A DNA stretch of 29,409 bases from Syntrophales bacterium (GCA_023229765.1 JALNYO010000043.1:1-29409), one strand, 5' to 3'. Shown: positions 17,017 through 25,268, numbered from the stretch's first letter. The notes: generated from the sequence alone by a model not told the origin. A program made the numbers and translations.

Positions 17017-17865
17017 ATGAGAGCATATACCGAACGACATATCCGACGCTCCGAGCTTTTCCAGCTCATTCTTCTCCAGCATCTGTACACACGACCTGAA
17101 AGCTCTCGCCTTGTCTTCCAGGGAGGCACGGCCATCCGCTGGTGTCACAACGGAGGCCGGTTTTCAGAGGACATCGATTTTGTTACGCATCTCGCAAGGC
17201 CCACGCTCGAAAGAATGATGCAGGCCATAGAGGCGCCGGTTGCCCGTGAATCCATTGCCCATTTCGGGCTGGGCCGTCTTACGCTCGCCCCTCGTGCCCA
17301 ACGGGATGAAGAGGTGGCCTGGCGGGTGGCTTTTGAACCGCTAAACTCCCGGGACAGGATTATGGTAAGGATTGAATGCGAGCGACTGCAGGAAGGGGTG
17401 ACTCCGGCGTCTGAACCCCGCGTGCTGGGAATGCAGCCTGCGGTATCCTACATGATCGCCAGGGGAGAGTTTCGCATTCCCCGCCCTAATTCGGTGATGG
17501 TGGTCGAAACCCTTGAAGAGATTCTTTCCGATAAGGTTCGGGCTTTGCTGGAACGCGCCTATCTGAAGGGACGGGACATCTACGACGTCTGGCATCTGCG
17601 GGAGCGACTGCATGTTCCGGTTGTCCGAGATGTGGTGGAGCGAAAGTTCTCCTGCTATGCGGCTCCGTTTATACTGAAGCGGACGCCCGAATGGTTTCAG
17701 AGCGCCGACAGCGATCTGCGGGATGCAATTGAGAATGATCTGGGGCGGTTTCTGTCACCGGAGGTCATGACGGCCTGCCGCAACGATGGCTATCGCCTGT
17801 TTCTGGATGCAGTGAAGGGGCTTTTCCGCGATCTGCGGGAAACGGGCGTGGTGATCCCGCCATGA
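17017..17865 (+). CDS. AbiEii/AbiGii-type nucleotidyltransferase toxin
   Basis: The 282-residue protein has the nucleotidyltransferase signatures of the AbiEii family: FQGGTAIRW (34-42) and GRFSEDIDF (47-55), then KVRALLERAYLKGRDIYDVWHL (about 175-195), the helix carrying conserved Lys and Asp. AbiEii is the toxin of type IV toxin-antitoxin systems that act in phage abortive infection; family members transfer nucleotides to RNA targets. The start ATG 17017 follows a TATAAA-like -10 sequence (about 17003). The gene overlaps the downstream antitoxin by four bases (ATGA). In classical abiE operons the antitoxin gene comes first; here the toxin does. Confidence 0.88.
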   Translation: MRAYTERHIRRSELFQLILLQHLYTRPESSRLVFQGGTAIRWCHNGGRFSEDIDFVTHLARPTLERMMQAIEAPVARESIAHFGLGRLTLAPRAQRDEEVAWRVAFEPLNSRDRIMVRIECERLQEGVTPASEPRVLGMQPAVSYMIARGEFRIPRPNSVMVVETLEEILSDKVRALLERAYLKGRDIYDVWHLRERLHVPVVRDVVERKFSCYAAPFILKRTPEWFQSADSDLRDAIENDLGRFLSPEVMTACRNDGYRLFLDAVKGLFRDLRETGVVIPP

Positions 17866-18419
17866 GTACCATTGATATTCTCCAGGCCCTTCCTGTCCTC
17901 TTTCGCTCTGCCGATCTGCTCAAGTTTACCGGCAACGCCAATGTTTTTCTCACCCGTGCCCTGGAGCGCGGCTATATCACCCGGGTGACCCGTGGCGTGT
18001 ATGTCAACAGCCGTCTGAAAGCTGAACCGTCTCTGGAAGAAGCGGCCTGTTTCGTACGCGCCCCTTCCTATATCAGCGCCGAGTGGGCTTTGCACAAGCA
18101 CGGGGTAATCATTCAGGTTCCCACGGTTTGTACGGTTGTCACGCTCAGCACGGCTGTCGGCATTACCCGTAATCTCCACTGGCGCGGAGTCGCCATTGAG
18201 TACTCCCACATCTCCGATCGTCTCTATTTCGGTTTTGAAGCGCGGGATGGATTTAACCTTGCCATGCCGGAAAAGGCGCTGCTTGATTGCATCTATTATC
18301 GCAAGGCGGCGCCGTTTGAAGATGAACTGGAGTTGGAGGGAGTTGATACGGGACGTCTGCAAGAAATGGCGCAGTCGTTTCCTGTGAGAGTGCGGGAGAT
18401 TGTTGGAAAGTTGGCGTGA
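17862..18419 (+). CDS. AbiEi-type antitoxin
   Basis: The 185-residue protein starts with a winged-helix-like segment (LFRSADLLKFTGNANVFLTR...GYITRVTRGVYV) and continues with the AbiEi core (SYISAEWALHKHGVI... and MPEKALLDCIYY, about 137-148). AbiEi proteins autoregulate their operon by DNA binding and counter AbiEii. It is translationally coupled to the toxin gene (ATGA) and forms a complete two-gene module inside the inserted segment 15656-18530. A perfect palindrome follows 45 bases after the stop. Confidence 0.85.
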   Translation: MSTIDILQALPVLFRSADLLKFTGNANVFLTRALERGYITRVTRGVYVNSRLKAEPSLEEAACFVRAPSYISAEWALHKHGVIIQVPTVCTVVTLSTAVGITRNLHWRGVAIEYSHISDRLYFGFEARDGFNLAMPEKALLDCIYYRKAAPFEDELELEGVDTGRLQEMAQSFPVRVREIVGKLA

Positions 18420-18464
18420 AAAACGGGGAGCACTGTCGTCAGTTCATTAAGCTATATAGTTAAC

Positions 18465-18486
18465 CTATGCCGGAGCTCCGGCATAG
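18465..18486. terminator. Perfect 22-bp palindrome after the AbiE pair
   Basis: Arms of 11 bases (CTATGCCGGAG and its exact complement) meet without a spacer and are followed by AATTTTGG. It could act as a weak intrinsic terminator. A protein-binding palindrome is equally possible, since AbiEi-type antitoxins bind inverted repeats, although normally upstream of the operon. Confidence 0.4.
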
Positions 18487-18530
18487 AATTTTGGTAAGCG
18501 ATCATAAGGTACCCATTTTCAGCATTGAGT

Positions 18531-19520
18531 GAACGCTGGGGGTGCTGCAAAGAGCCTCCGGCGCCGCAATAACCGCCCGCGCGCGGCAAAAATGGGACGA
18601 AATGAATCGCTGACGGCTGTCTCCTGTACTTTCCGGCACTGACAAGTGCAACCTGCAAGGCAAGCTAAATCTGCGTAAAGTTGGAGGGACGCGCTCCGTT
18701 GCGTCCGCAGTGATTCCCGTAAAATAACCAATTGTAAATCAATAAGCATACGTATTTTATAAACATTAAGCTGCGTTTTCAGGTGAAACGAGATCAACCG
18801 CCGACAACTGTTTCCTGCGACTCGAATTTGTTTTGGTTGTTGTGCGTCCAGCGCCAAACGCAGGAATCTTCGGAAAACGTTGCGTAAAGATAGCCCTTTT
18901 CGATAAAGTCTCGCACCGTCTTCCTGATAAGCTCTCCTTCGATACCTGTGGCCGCTTCAATCCTGCGGCAAAGTTCCTCTTCGGCAGGGGCGGCAGGGAC
19001 GCAGGAGGCTCCTGCCGAGGAATCAGCGCCCGCATCGAAATCTGCCCTATTGTTTTTGACAACCCCCAGATTTTCAATCAGGTCTTCCGATAGCAGGCGA
19101 TAAACCAGCTTCATCCGGAAATGTCCCTCCACCTGCATGTCTATCTCCGGCGTGTTGGTTTTATTGTGGTAGCCCTGCACCATCTCTTCCCAGACCGTGG
19201 CGATCCTGCCCTCAAAATCCGCCACGAATTTATCCAGATCCGCAGGCTCAAGCGCCGCGGTTCTGACGATGGCCTTATTGGCGTCGTATTTTGTCCAGTC
19301 GTCGGTCATGATTTCGAGATCGTAATTTTCCACCTCTTCGCGAACGGTGGTTCCGGGAAAAGGGGCCAGCAGATGATAGCCGTACAGGGAACCGAGTTTG
19401 GAGGCGAACGCTTCGGTTTCCCGGAGCGTCTCCGGCGTCTCCCCGGGAAGACCGGCAATAAATGAAGTATGCGGTATAATTCCAACTTCACGGCAAAGGG
19501 AAACCGCATGCCGCACCTGG
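18531..19520. repeat. Direct repeat copy B (contains the intact radical SAM 3' region)
   Basis: Counterpart of 14997-15656. It begins with the last codons of the methyltransferase gene without the rest of that gene (18531-18619), then the spacer, then the 3' half of the intact radical SAM gene. The abrupt start at 18531 marks the right edge of the insertion. No intact gene lies in 18420-18793. Confidence 0.9.
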
Positions 19521-20452
19521 TCAAGGGTTATTTTTTTGCGGATGCGCTCCATCATCTCGGGATTTCCCGTTTCGACGCCGAAACTGATGCTGTCGCAGCC
19601 CGTTTCGCGCATCAGGATCAGGGTCTCTTTGTCAACGGTATTGACCCGCGCAAACGCGCTCCAGGAAAAGCGCAGTTTCCGGCGGATGATCTCATCGCAT
19701 ACCTCTTTAACCCTTTTGGGCGAGGAGACAAAAAGGTCATCCGCGACATTAATCCGGTCAATGCCGTAGGAAATGATCTGCTCAATCTCATCGACCACCA
19801 GAGAGGGGCTTCTTTTTCTTACAATGTTTCCGACCATCCGGCGGCCCTGGCAAAAGATGCAGGAATAGGGGCAGCCGCGGGAGGTGATTATGCTGATGGA
19901 ATAACCAAGCGCCTGATATCGGGAAAGGGGAAGCAGGTGACGGGCCGGCAGGGGCAGTGCATCGATATCTTCAATAAAGGGTCTGGGTTCATTTACCTTT
20001 ATCCCGCCGTCAACCCGGTAGGCGATTCCCCTGATGCCATCCATTTTTTGATGGCTCATACCCGTCGCCATCAGCTCGGCAATCGTTTCCTCGCCTTCGC
20101 CGATCACGATTATATCTATTCCCGGATATGCATGCAGCGATCTTTCCGCAGTAAAGGAGACATGGGGCCCGCCCATCATCGTGACAAGCGACGGCCTGTG
20201 CCTTTTTGCTTCGCAGACAATCTCCGCCGCTCCCGGAAAATTGAGCGTCACCGAGGTTGCCCCAAGGACGTCCGGACAAAAGTCGTCAAGCTGCGCCCGC
20301 AGCTTCTCCGGGGAATAACGGCTGACAATATAATCGAATATCCGCACCTCTGCCCCGGCGGCTTCGAAAGCGGCGGCCACATAAGTGACGCCGAGCGGCG
20401 GGGCGGGCGCCTCTTCCAGCGGATAGGGCGGTGCGACAATGGCGACCCTCAT
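18794..20452 (-). CDS. B12-binding-domain radical SAM protein
   Basis: The 552-residue protein has an N-terminal cobalamin-binding-like Rossmann domain (about 1-140: LGVTYVAAAFEAAGAEVRIF, GGPHVSF, IGEGEETI) and a radical SAM core with CPYSCIFC (cysteines 194, 198, 201). It then has GVETGNPEMMERIRKKIT and TSFIAGLPGET, typical of the family that includes BchE and HpnP. These enzymes methylate or rearrange unreactive carbons; the substrate is unknown. The C-terminal 130 residues contain a variable Ala/Ser-rich insert (about 477-495) missing from the truncated copy at 15260. A hexapeptide acyltransferase and a lipid/glycan-like operon lie upstream on the same strand across a 279-base gap. Confidence 0.88.
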   Translation of the reverse strand: MRVAIVAPPYPLEEAPAPPLGVTYVAAAFEAAGAEVRIFDYIVSRYSPEKLRAQLDDFCPDVLGATSVTLNFPGAAEIVCEAKRHRPSLVTMMGGPHVSFTAERSLHAYPGIDIIVIGEGEETIAELMATGMSHQKMDGIRGIAYRVDGGIKVNEPRPFIEDIDALPLPARHLLPLSRYQALGYSISIITSRGCPYSCIFCQGRRMVGNIVRKRSPSLVVDEIEQIISYGIDRINVADDLFVSSPKRVKEVCDEIIRRKLRFSWSAFARVNTVDKETLILMRETGCDSISFGVETGNPEMMERIRKKITLDQVRHAVSLCREVGIIPHTSFIAGLPGETPETLRETEAFASKLGSLYGYHLLAPFPGTTVREEVENYDLEIMTDDWTKYDANKAIVRTAALEPADLDKFVADFEGRIATVWEEMVQGYHNKTNTPEIDMQVEGHFRMKLVYRLLSEDLIENLGVVKNNRADFDAGADSSAGASCVPAAPAEEELCRRIEAATGIEGELIRKTVRDFIEKGYLYATFSEDSCVWRWTHNNQNKFESQETVVGG

Positions 20453-20477
20453 TAAATACCTCCTGATATTAGAATCT

Positions 20478-20690
20478 CATTAGCTAAATGCAAAACGTTT
20501 TGTCATGCCCGAAAGCGGAGCATAATGTACACAATGCTTTTGTCGGGCAGCCATGATTTAAGGCAGTTACAAACTGGATTATGAACATCAAGCTTCACTT
20601 TATGAACATTAAACTTCGTTTTCCCGCCCAGAAGTGTCGCGGGAACGACATAATTGGGACTTTTGTCTTTACCTTTCATTACTAAAAATA
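20478..20690. repeat. Diverged second copy of the interspersed inverted-repeat element
   Basis: It shares TGTCATGCCCGAA, GCTTTTGTCGGGCA, CCATGATTT, AAACTGGATT and CCCGCCCAGAAG in order with the element at 11195-11336. Relative to that copy it has about 20 extra bases inside the first palindrome and about 42 bases in the second. The 42-base insert is itself two copies of a 21-bp unit (ATGAACATTAAACTTCGTTT-like). A related unit, ATAAACATTAAGCTGCGTTT, occurs at about 15217 and 18751. The gap 20453-20731 between genes is filled by this repeat. Confidence 0.55.
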
Positions 20691-20731
20691 CGGCTGTGTA
20701 GGGTGTGTTAACGAACTGGCAATACCTTTCC

Positions 20732-21478
20732 CTAATCACCCCGGCGCGGGAAAAGTAGGGAGCGCATCCACCCAAACCAGTTGTTGTTTTTCATAAATGC
20801 CCGATCTATTTCCTCGAATTGCGCGGCCAGCGCCTTGGGATCGGCGAGCCAGTCAGCTCGAGTTTTAATGGGCCGATCGGCATCGAGGTATTTTACGACC
20901 ACTGCGGGATTGCCCGCGGCGATCACATTTTCGGGAATATCGCGCACAACCACGGAACCGGCGCCAATAATGCTGTTTTTCCCGATTCTTACCCCTTTGC
21001 AGACAATTGCGCTGTCCCCTATCCAGACATTATCCTCAATTTGGACGGGAAGAGTGTTGCCGACCGGAAGGCTTCTGTCGTAAACCCCGTGCCAGTCGGA
21101 ATCGGTGATAAAAACCCCCTGGGCCAGCATGCAACTGGCGCCGATGAAGATTTTCGTGGCGGCGCTGATTCGCACGCCGGGACAGATAAGGCAATAATTT
21201 CCTATGTCTATTGTCCCCTTCTCTCCCATTGCCGACCAGACGGTCAGACGAATACGGCTGTCCGCAGTGGCAATAACCGTGCAGTAGTCGCCAAGGGTGA
21301 CCGGACCGCCGAAAATCTCCACAAACCAGGGTTTCATAAAAGTGCATCCCCTGCCGAAACTTTCAAAATGGGGACGAAGAAACCAGTTTGCATATCTTTT
21401 CTGAAAATCCTGGTGCAGGCGTTTCATGATGTAGGGACGATGGTCTCTTCGCAATTTTTCAACCTTCCTGGCCATCCT
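20732..21478 (-). CDS. Hexapeptide-repeat acyltransferase (left-handed beta-helix)
   Basis: The protein has hexapeptide turns throughout the middle (VTLGDYCTVIA, IDIGNYCLICPGVRIS, IFIGASCMLAQGVFI, IEDNVWIGDSAIVCKGVRIG, IGAGSVVVRDIPENVIAAGN), the hallmark of trimeric O-acetyl- and N-acetyltransferases. DSDWHGVYDR carries the likely catalytic His, as in maltose/galactoside acetyltransferases. The frame is open to 21538, but that part overlaps the upstream gene. Start ATG 21478 overlaps it by 20 bases; a TTG a few codons later, preceded by AGGAAGG, is a good alternative. Last gene of the four-gene operon; it probably acylates a sugar product. Confidence 0.85.
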   Translation of the reverse strand, partial: RMARKVEKLRRDHRPYIMKRLHQDFQKRYANWFLRPHFESFGRGCTFMKPWFVEIFGGPVTLGDYCTVIATADSRIRLTVWSAMGEKGTIDIGNYCLICPGVRISAATKIFIGASCMLAQGVFITDSDWHGVYDRSLPVGNTLPVQIEDNVWIGDSAIVCKGVRIGKNSIIGAGSVVVRDIPENVIAAGNPAVVVKYLDADRPIKTRADWLADPKALAAQFEEIDRAFMKNNNWFGWMRSLLFPRRGD

Positions 21479-22577
21479 TGGCAAATCCAGAATTACCAGC
21501 AACCGGGGAATCAGCCGGGAGTGGAAATCCTGCCCCAACGGGTCCTTTTTCCTTCCAGAATGAATGGTTGAAAATCCGCCCCGCCGGGGTTACGTTGTAG
21601 AGGGCGTCGCAGGCGAGGAGCACCGCTGCCGCCGTCCACGATGTTTTTTCCTCCGGCCAGATAACGCCGTCCGGAAAGGTCACCCCCATCCAGTAAGCGC
21701 CGTCATTGTACCTTTTGTCGATTATCCAGTTGAAGATGATCCGGGCCCGCTCTCTTTCTCCAATTGCGACAAGGGTTAGAACCAATTCCGACGCCTCGGC
21801 AATTGTCACCCACGGCCGATCGCTGACGCACCTCACTCCCCAATCAGGGACAACAAATTTCTCCCAAGAGCGGTCGATCCTGCTGCGTGCGTCCTCACCC
21901 TGAACGGCGCCGCAGAGAACCGGATAATACCAGTCCATCGAAAACCTTGCCTTCATCATGTTAAACAAATGCGGACGGCTGAGGATTGCCTCGCCAAGTT
22001 TGAAGAGCGCCGCCTCCCAGTCCGGGCGTCTTTTATCGAGAAGGGCGGCAACGGCGATTGCGCACTTGATGCTCATATAAATGGAGCTCGAGCCGGTCAG
22101 CAGAGCCATTGGATCAGTTACCCCCTCGCCGTTTTTTGCCCAGGCGACTTCACCCGCTTCCGCCTGCAGGCCGACGGCGTAATCAACCCCTTTTTCCATC
22201 GTCCGCCAGCAATAACGCAAAAACTGCAGATCCCCCGTAATCAGAAAAAAATGGTAAACGCCCACCGCCATGTATGAGGAAATATTGCTGTCTTTCGTCC
22301 TGTCTTCGGGAATCCCGTCCCTTGTCGCCGACCACCAGCTCCCGTCGGGAAGCTGAGTTTCCTGAAGCCATTGATAGGCCCTTTTTGCCTCATTAATGCG
22401 TCCGGCAACGGCAAGCCCCATCGCGCTTTCGACATGGTCCCAGGGATCGGTCTTTCCTCCTTTTGACCAGGGAATCTCGCCATTTGGTTTCTGCAAGCCG
22501 GCTATAAAGTCCGCAGTCAATTCCATCTCCACGGCTGAAGAGGGGGCAATATTTTGAGAAAATCGCACTTCCATCAT
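21459..22577 (-). CDS. Prenyltransferase/squalene-cyclase-like (alpha/alpha)6 barrel protein
   Basis: The 372-residue protein has repeated helical motifs of the six-hairpin/terpene-cyclase-like fold: FIAGLQKPNGEIPW, DPWDHVESAMGL, WLQETQLPDGSWW, LLTGSSSIYMSIKCA, FSMDWYYPVLCGAVQG and GVRCVSDRPWVTIAEASEL. I recall close relatives named 'prenyltransferase' or 'phenyltransferase domain' proteins next to a GT4 glycosyltransferase and a methyltransferase in actinobacteria; the activity is not known to me. No DxDD cyclase motif was seen, so a sugar-acting (glycosidase-like) role is as plausible as a prenyl one. It starts one base after the methyltransferase stop region with AAAAGGA ahead of ATGATG. 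No signal peptide. Confidence 0.75.
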   Translation of the reverse strand: MMEVRFSQNIAPSSAVEMELTADFIAGLQKPNGEIPWSKGGKTDPWDHVESAMGLAVAGRINEAKRAYQWLQETQLPDGSWWSATRDGIPEDRTKDSNISSYMAVGVYHFFLITGDLQFLRYCWRTMEKGVDYAVGLQAEAGEVAWAKNGEGVTDPMALLTGSSSIYMSIKCAIAVAALLDKRRPDWEAALFKLGEAILSRPHLFNMMKARFSMDWYYPVLCGAVQGEDARSRIDRSWEKFVVPDWGVRCVSDRPWVTIAEASELVLTLVAIGERERARIIFNWIIDKRYNDGAYWMGVTFPDGVIWPEEKTSWTAAAVLLACDALYNVTPAGRIFNHSFWKEKGPVGAGFPLPADSPVAGNSGFAKDGQEG

Positions 22578-22578
22578 A

Positions 22579-23280
22579 TCATCCTTTTTTCAGATAAAAA
22601 ACAACGCTCTTGCCGATCAGCGGATTGAGCATCCTGTCGAGCGTCCGCGTAAGCACTGGTTTTTTAATGATATCCCATTCCAAAAACCTGCGGTATGCCT
22701 TTACCAGCGGGAAATTGTCATTTTTATGCCCCACCGCGCATTTGAGCCACCAGTATGGCGAGTGCAAACCATGCTTATACTCGATCCGCCGTAAGCGGGC
22801 GCCGGCATTTTCAAGGATTCTGAGCAATTTGTCCTTTCTGTAAATCCGGACATGCCCCCCCGGTTCCTGATGATAAGCGTCCGAAATTGTCCAACAGATC
22901 TTCTCCGGAAAGAAACGGGGAACCGAGACGACCAGATCACCGCCTGTTTTCAGGACGCGCAGGAGTTCGGAAACCGCTGCTTTGTCATCCTCGATATGTT
23001 CCAGCACCTCCGAGCAGATTACGACATCGAAAAAGCCGTCGGCAAACGGTAATTTGGCGATATTCGCCTCGGCGATGGCCCATGCACCGTTATTCTCCTC
23101 CGCCAGAGCGGATAAAAAAGCCTTAGTTTTACAGAGATCGTCCCATTTCAGGTCCACCCCGGCAACCGTCGCCCCCTGTCGCCGAAACGCCTCGCAGACG
23201 TGCCTTCCCGCCCCGCAGCCGGCATCGAGAACCCGCGTCCCCGGTTCCGTCGGAATTCGCGCGAAATCAACGGTAAGCAT
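22579..23280 (-). CDS. Class I SAM-dependent methyltransferase
   Basis: The 233-residue protein has motif I VLDAGCGAGRHV (about 17-28), an acidic motif II (VAGVDLKWDDL), then FFDVVICSEVLEHIEDDKAA and LLRVLKTGGDLVVSVPRF, a complete Methyltransf_11 core. The start at ATG 23280 is preferred over 23343 because upstream residues are all encoded within the glycosyltransferase gene and homology begins at MLTVDFARIP. The gene overlaps the glycosyltransferase stop by 14 bases and abuts the next gene, so it is tightly coupled in the operon. Substrate unknown; its neighbours suggest a glycan or glycolipid. Confidence 0.88.
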   Translation of the reverse strand: MLTVDFARIPTEPGTRVLDAGCGAGRHVCEAFRRQGATVAGVDLKWDDLCKTKAFLSALAEENNGAWAIAEANIAKLPFADGFFDVVICSEVLEHIEDDKAAVSELLRVLKTGGDLVVSVPRFFPEKICWTISDAYHQEPGGHVRIYRKDKLLRILENAGARLRRIEYKHGLHSPYWWLKCAVGHKNDNFPLVKAYRRFLEWDIIKKPVLTRTLDRMLNPLIGKSVVFYLKKG

Positions 23281-24586
23281 CGATCGCCTCCCGATAGACC
23301 GCGACGGTTTTTTCGGCGGCGTGCCTCCAGGTAAGCGACGCATTCACCCGGGCAAGTCCCGCTTCCCCCAGTTTTATACGCAGTTCCGGATTATCAAGAA
23401 GCAAAACGATCGCGGCCTGAAGCGCCCCCGCATCCCCCGGCGGCACAAGAATCCCCGCGTCTCCGACTACCTCCGGCAGGGCGCCCCCGGTGGTGCTGAT
23501 AACCGGCGTCCCGCAGGCCATCGCCTCGCCCGCTGGCATGCCGAAACCTTCGTAAAGAGAGGGAATGACGGCGATTGTCGCCTCGGCGTAATAGCGGGGA
23601 AATTCCCCGGCGGCAATCCTCCCGGTAAAGTGAACCGCATCCCCCAAGGCAAGCTGCTGCGCGAGCCGCTCCACCGTCCCGCCCTTTTTCGGCTTGCCGA
23701 TAACGACCAGTCGAATGTCCCTCGTTTTACGTATTTCCGCAACCGCCTCCAGGAGATATTTCAGGCCTTTCAAGGGCGTATCGGCGCTGCTGGTTGTGAT
23801 AAGCAGGTTATCGGCGCGTTTGACATCCTTAAGCGGAAAAAAATTGTCGGTGTTTATCCCGTTCGGAACAACGCGAAACCGCTCATGTGGGATTTTGAAA
23901 TCATTACCAATATCGTTGCGCGAAGCCTGGGAAACTGTAATTATATAAGGAAGTTTTCCGACAACCCGTTTTTGCATTTTCAAGAAGGAATACCAGCGTC
24001 TTACCTTCATTTTTTTAAGAAAACCAGTAGCTTCTCCCAGCTCCAGGCTTCTATCGACGGTAATCGGATGATGGATCGTGGCTACAAGTGGAAATCCGCC
24101 TTTAGCGATGGCCGCAAGGTCATAAAAAAGCCCCTGATTGTCGTGGACTATGTCGTATCTGTTTCGGTTTTTTAGCAGGTGGCGGCGCGCCCGGACGCCG
24201 AAGGTGAACGGTTCGGGAAAACCGCCTGACGACATGCTTAAGAACTCAAGCATGTTAAGTGGATATAATAAATCACGGCCCCTTTCCGGTTTGAAAAGGT
24301 GTTCCGGATTGTAAAGGTCAAGGCCGGGAAGTTTATGGAGCCGCACCCCTTCGGGAAGTTCCGGATAGGGCGGACCCGAAAGGACATCAACCTCATGGCC
24401 AAGTTCCCGGAGGGCGCCGCTCAGATATTTGACGTACACCCCCTGCCCGCCGCTGCCGGGATTTCCCCGATAGGTCATCAGACATATTCGCAGGGAAGAA
24501 ACATCCCTGCCTGCAATGACCTCCTTTTGTCTGGCCTGTTTCAATACTACCCCATATTTTCGATTTTTTGTCGCTGGTGAATACAT
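23267..24586 (-). CDS. Family 4 glycosyltransferase (GT-B)
   Basis: The 439-residue protein has the GT-B N-terminal glycine-rich loop (GNPGSGGQGVYVKYL, 41-55), the linker VPNGINTDNFFP (240-251) and the GT4 nucleotide-sugar motif EGFGMPAGEAMACGTPVI with the E-x7-E pair at Glu346 and Glu354. It transfers a sugar with retention of configuration from a nucleotide-sugar donor at the inner membrane face. Homology begins near SSLRICLMTYRGN (about residue 30), so the true start may be downstream of ATG 24586. First gene of the operon with the methyltransferase, (alpha/alpha)6 protein and acyltransferase. No insertion sequence separates it from the decayed integrase. Confidence 0.9.
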   Translation of the reverse strand: MYSPATKNRKYGVVLKQARQKEVIAGRDVSSLRICLMTYRGNPGSGGQGVYVKYLSGALRELGHEVDVLSGPPYPELPEGVRLHKLPGLDLYNPEHLFKPERGRDLLYPLNMLEFLSMSSGGFPEPFTFGVRARRHLLKNRNRYDIVHDNQGLFYDLAAIAKGGFPLVATIHHPITVDRSLELGEATGFLKKMKVRRWYSFLKMQKRVVGKLPYIITVSQASRNDIGNDFKIPHERFRVVPNGINTDNFFPLKDVKRADNLLITTSSADTPLKGLKYLLEAVAEIRKTRDIRLVVIGKPKKGGTVERLAQQLALGDAVHFTGRIAAGEFPRYYAEATIAVIPSLYEGFGMPAGEAMACGTPVISTTGGALPEVVGDAGILVPPGDAGALQAAIVLLLDNPELRIKLGEAGLARVNASLTWRHAAEKTVAVYREAIDAYR

Positions 24587-24997
24587 CCGGCCCGGTAAAT
24601 TAGCAATCGAAAATTTGTTTCTCCGAAGCTATGCGTGGCCGACTTTTCAGCTACGGACATCTTCTTTATCTCGCGGTGCGGGGAACTGGCTGAAAGACCG
24701 GCGGGTTCAAGCGGATGGTTCATGCCGATCTTTCCCCTCTCTCTCAAAATATCGTAATATATCGTGATCGCTGCTGTGGCCTGTTCCTGCTGCCCAGTTG
24801 CTTGCCTTTTTTTCCTGCAATTTTTGGATGAAGAGCGGCAGGCTTCCTGCCTGTTTGGGCGGGGCGTGATACTTTTTACAGAAATCCAGATAATAACGCA
24901 GCCACTTTAGATATGAACCGTGCAAGGCGCTGGGGATGGCCCTGATTTGCGGTTGCTCATTAAATTTTGACATTAATGCGGGAGGAATTGTCACCAT
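24547..24997 (-). pseudogene. Integron-type tyrosine recombinase (IntI-like), frameshifted N-terminal fragment
   Basis: From ATG 24997 the minus strand reads MSKFNEQ...IPSALHGSYLKWLRYYLDF then PLFIQKLQEKK, the N-terminal core-binding domain of integron integrases. In this frame it stops at 24707. A single-base shift at a run of seven A (plus-strand T7, 24807-24813) restores QQEQATAAITIYYDILRERG, the normal continuation, and that frame stays open to 24547. The catalytic domain (R-H-R-Y) is missing, because the sequence then runs into the glycosyltransferase gene region. The orientation, divergent from the cassettes at 25263-28640, is the standard integron layout. Confidence 0.8.
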
Positions 24998-25062
24998 GTG
25001 GATATTTCCGTTTCCTGATAATCTTCATTTTGACATGATATCCGGAAAAGGGAAAAAAATGC

Positions 25063-25090
25063 TTGCATAATTTTTGTCAAGAGATTTAAT
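25063..25090 (+). promoter_or_regulatory. Possible cassette promoter
   Basis: TTGCAT (25063-25068) and TTTAAT (25085-25090) are 16 bases apart, directed towards the cassettes. The position, between the divergent integrase fragment and the first plus-strand reading frame, is where an integron Pc promoter or attI would be expected. No attI core could be fixed. Confidence 0.3.
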
Positions 25091-25132
25091 GACCTTTCAT
25101 AGTGTTGCGATGGGACAGGAGGTTGGCATTTC

Positions 25133-25221
25133 ATGAGAGTGGAGATGCGAATACTCGGTTACGATCCGGTTCCTTATGATTTTGCACTCGAATGGCGGAG
25201 ATATCAAGAAACTATAGAATA
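25133..25221 (+). CDS. Short reading frame of 29 codons with a strong ribosome-binding site
   Basis: ATG 25133 is preceded by AGGAGG (25117-25122) at good spacing. The product (MRVEMRILGYDPVPYDFALE and onward) ends at a TAA overlapping the start of the first attC-like region. The sequence looks like the N-terminus of a longer protein rather than a complete small protein; the RxLGxxPY pattern vaguely recalls the start of lipoyl octanoyltransferases, which I do not claim. It may be a truncated first cassette. Confidence 0.35.
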
Positions 25222-25268
25222 ACTTGTTCGCGGCACGTCGCTGGAGCGCTTAGCTCGCCCCGTTCGGC
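25215..25268 (+). other. attC-like site ending at core GTTCGGC (cassette boundary)
   Basis: The R' core GTTCGGC (25262-25268) marks the 5' end of the toxin-antitoxin cassette. Its exact complement GCCGAAC recurs downstream of that gene pair at 25875-25881, which is the rule for an integron cassette. A short hairpin (GGAGC, GCTCG) precedes the core. The R'' half is unclear (AATAAC at about 25217). Confidence 0.5.

Noticed and set aside
19469..20455. 328-codon plus-strand open frame
   Set aside because: Antisense to the B12 radical SAM gene, whose motifs are intact; no family features on this strand.
22982..24175. 397-codon plus-strand open frame
   Set aside because: Lies opposite the methyltransferase and GT4 genes, has Arg/Pro/Ser-rich composition and no recognisable motif; the opposing genes have complete family signatures.
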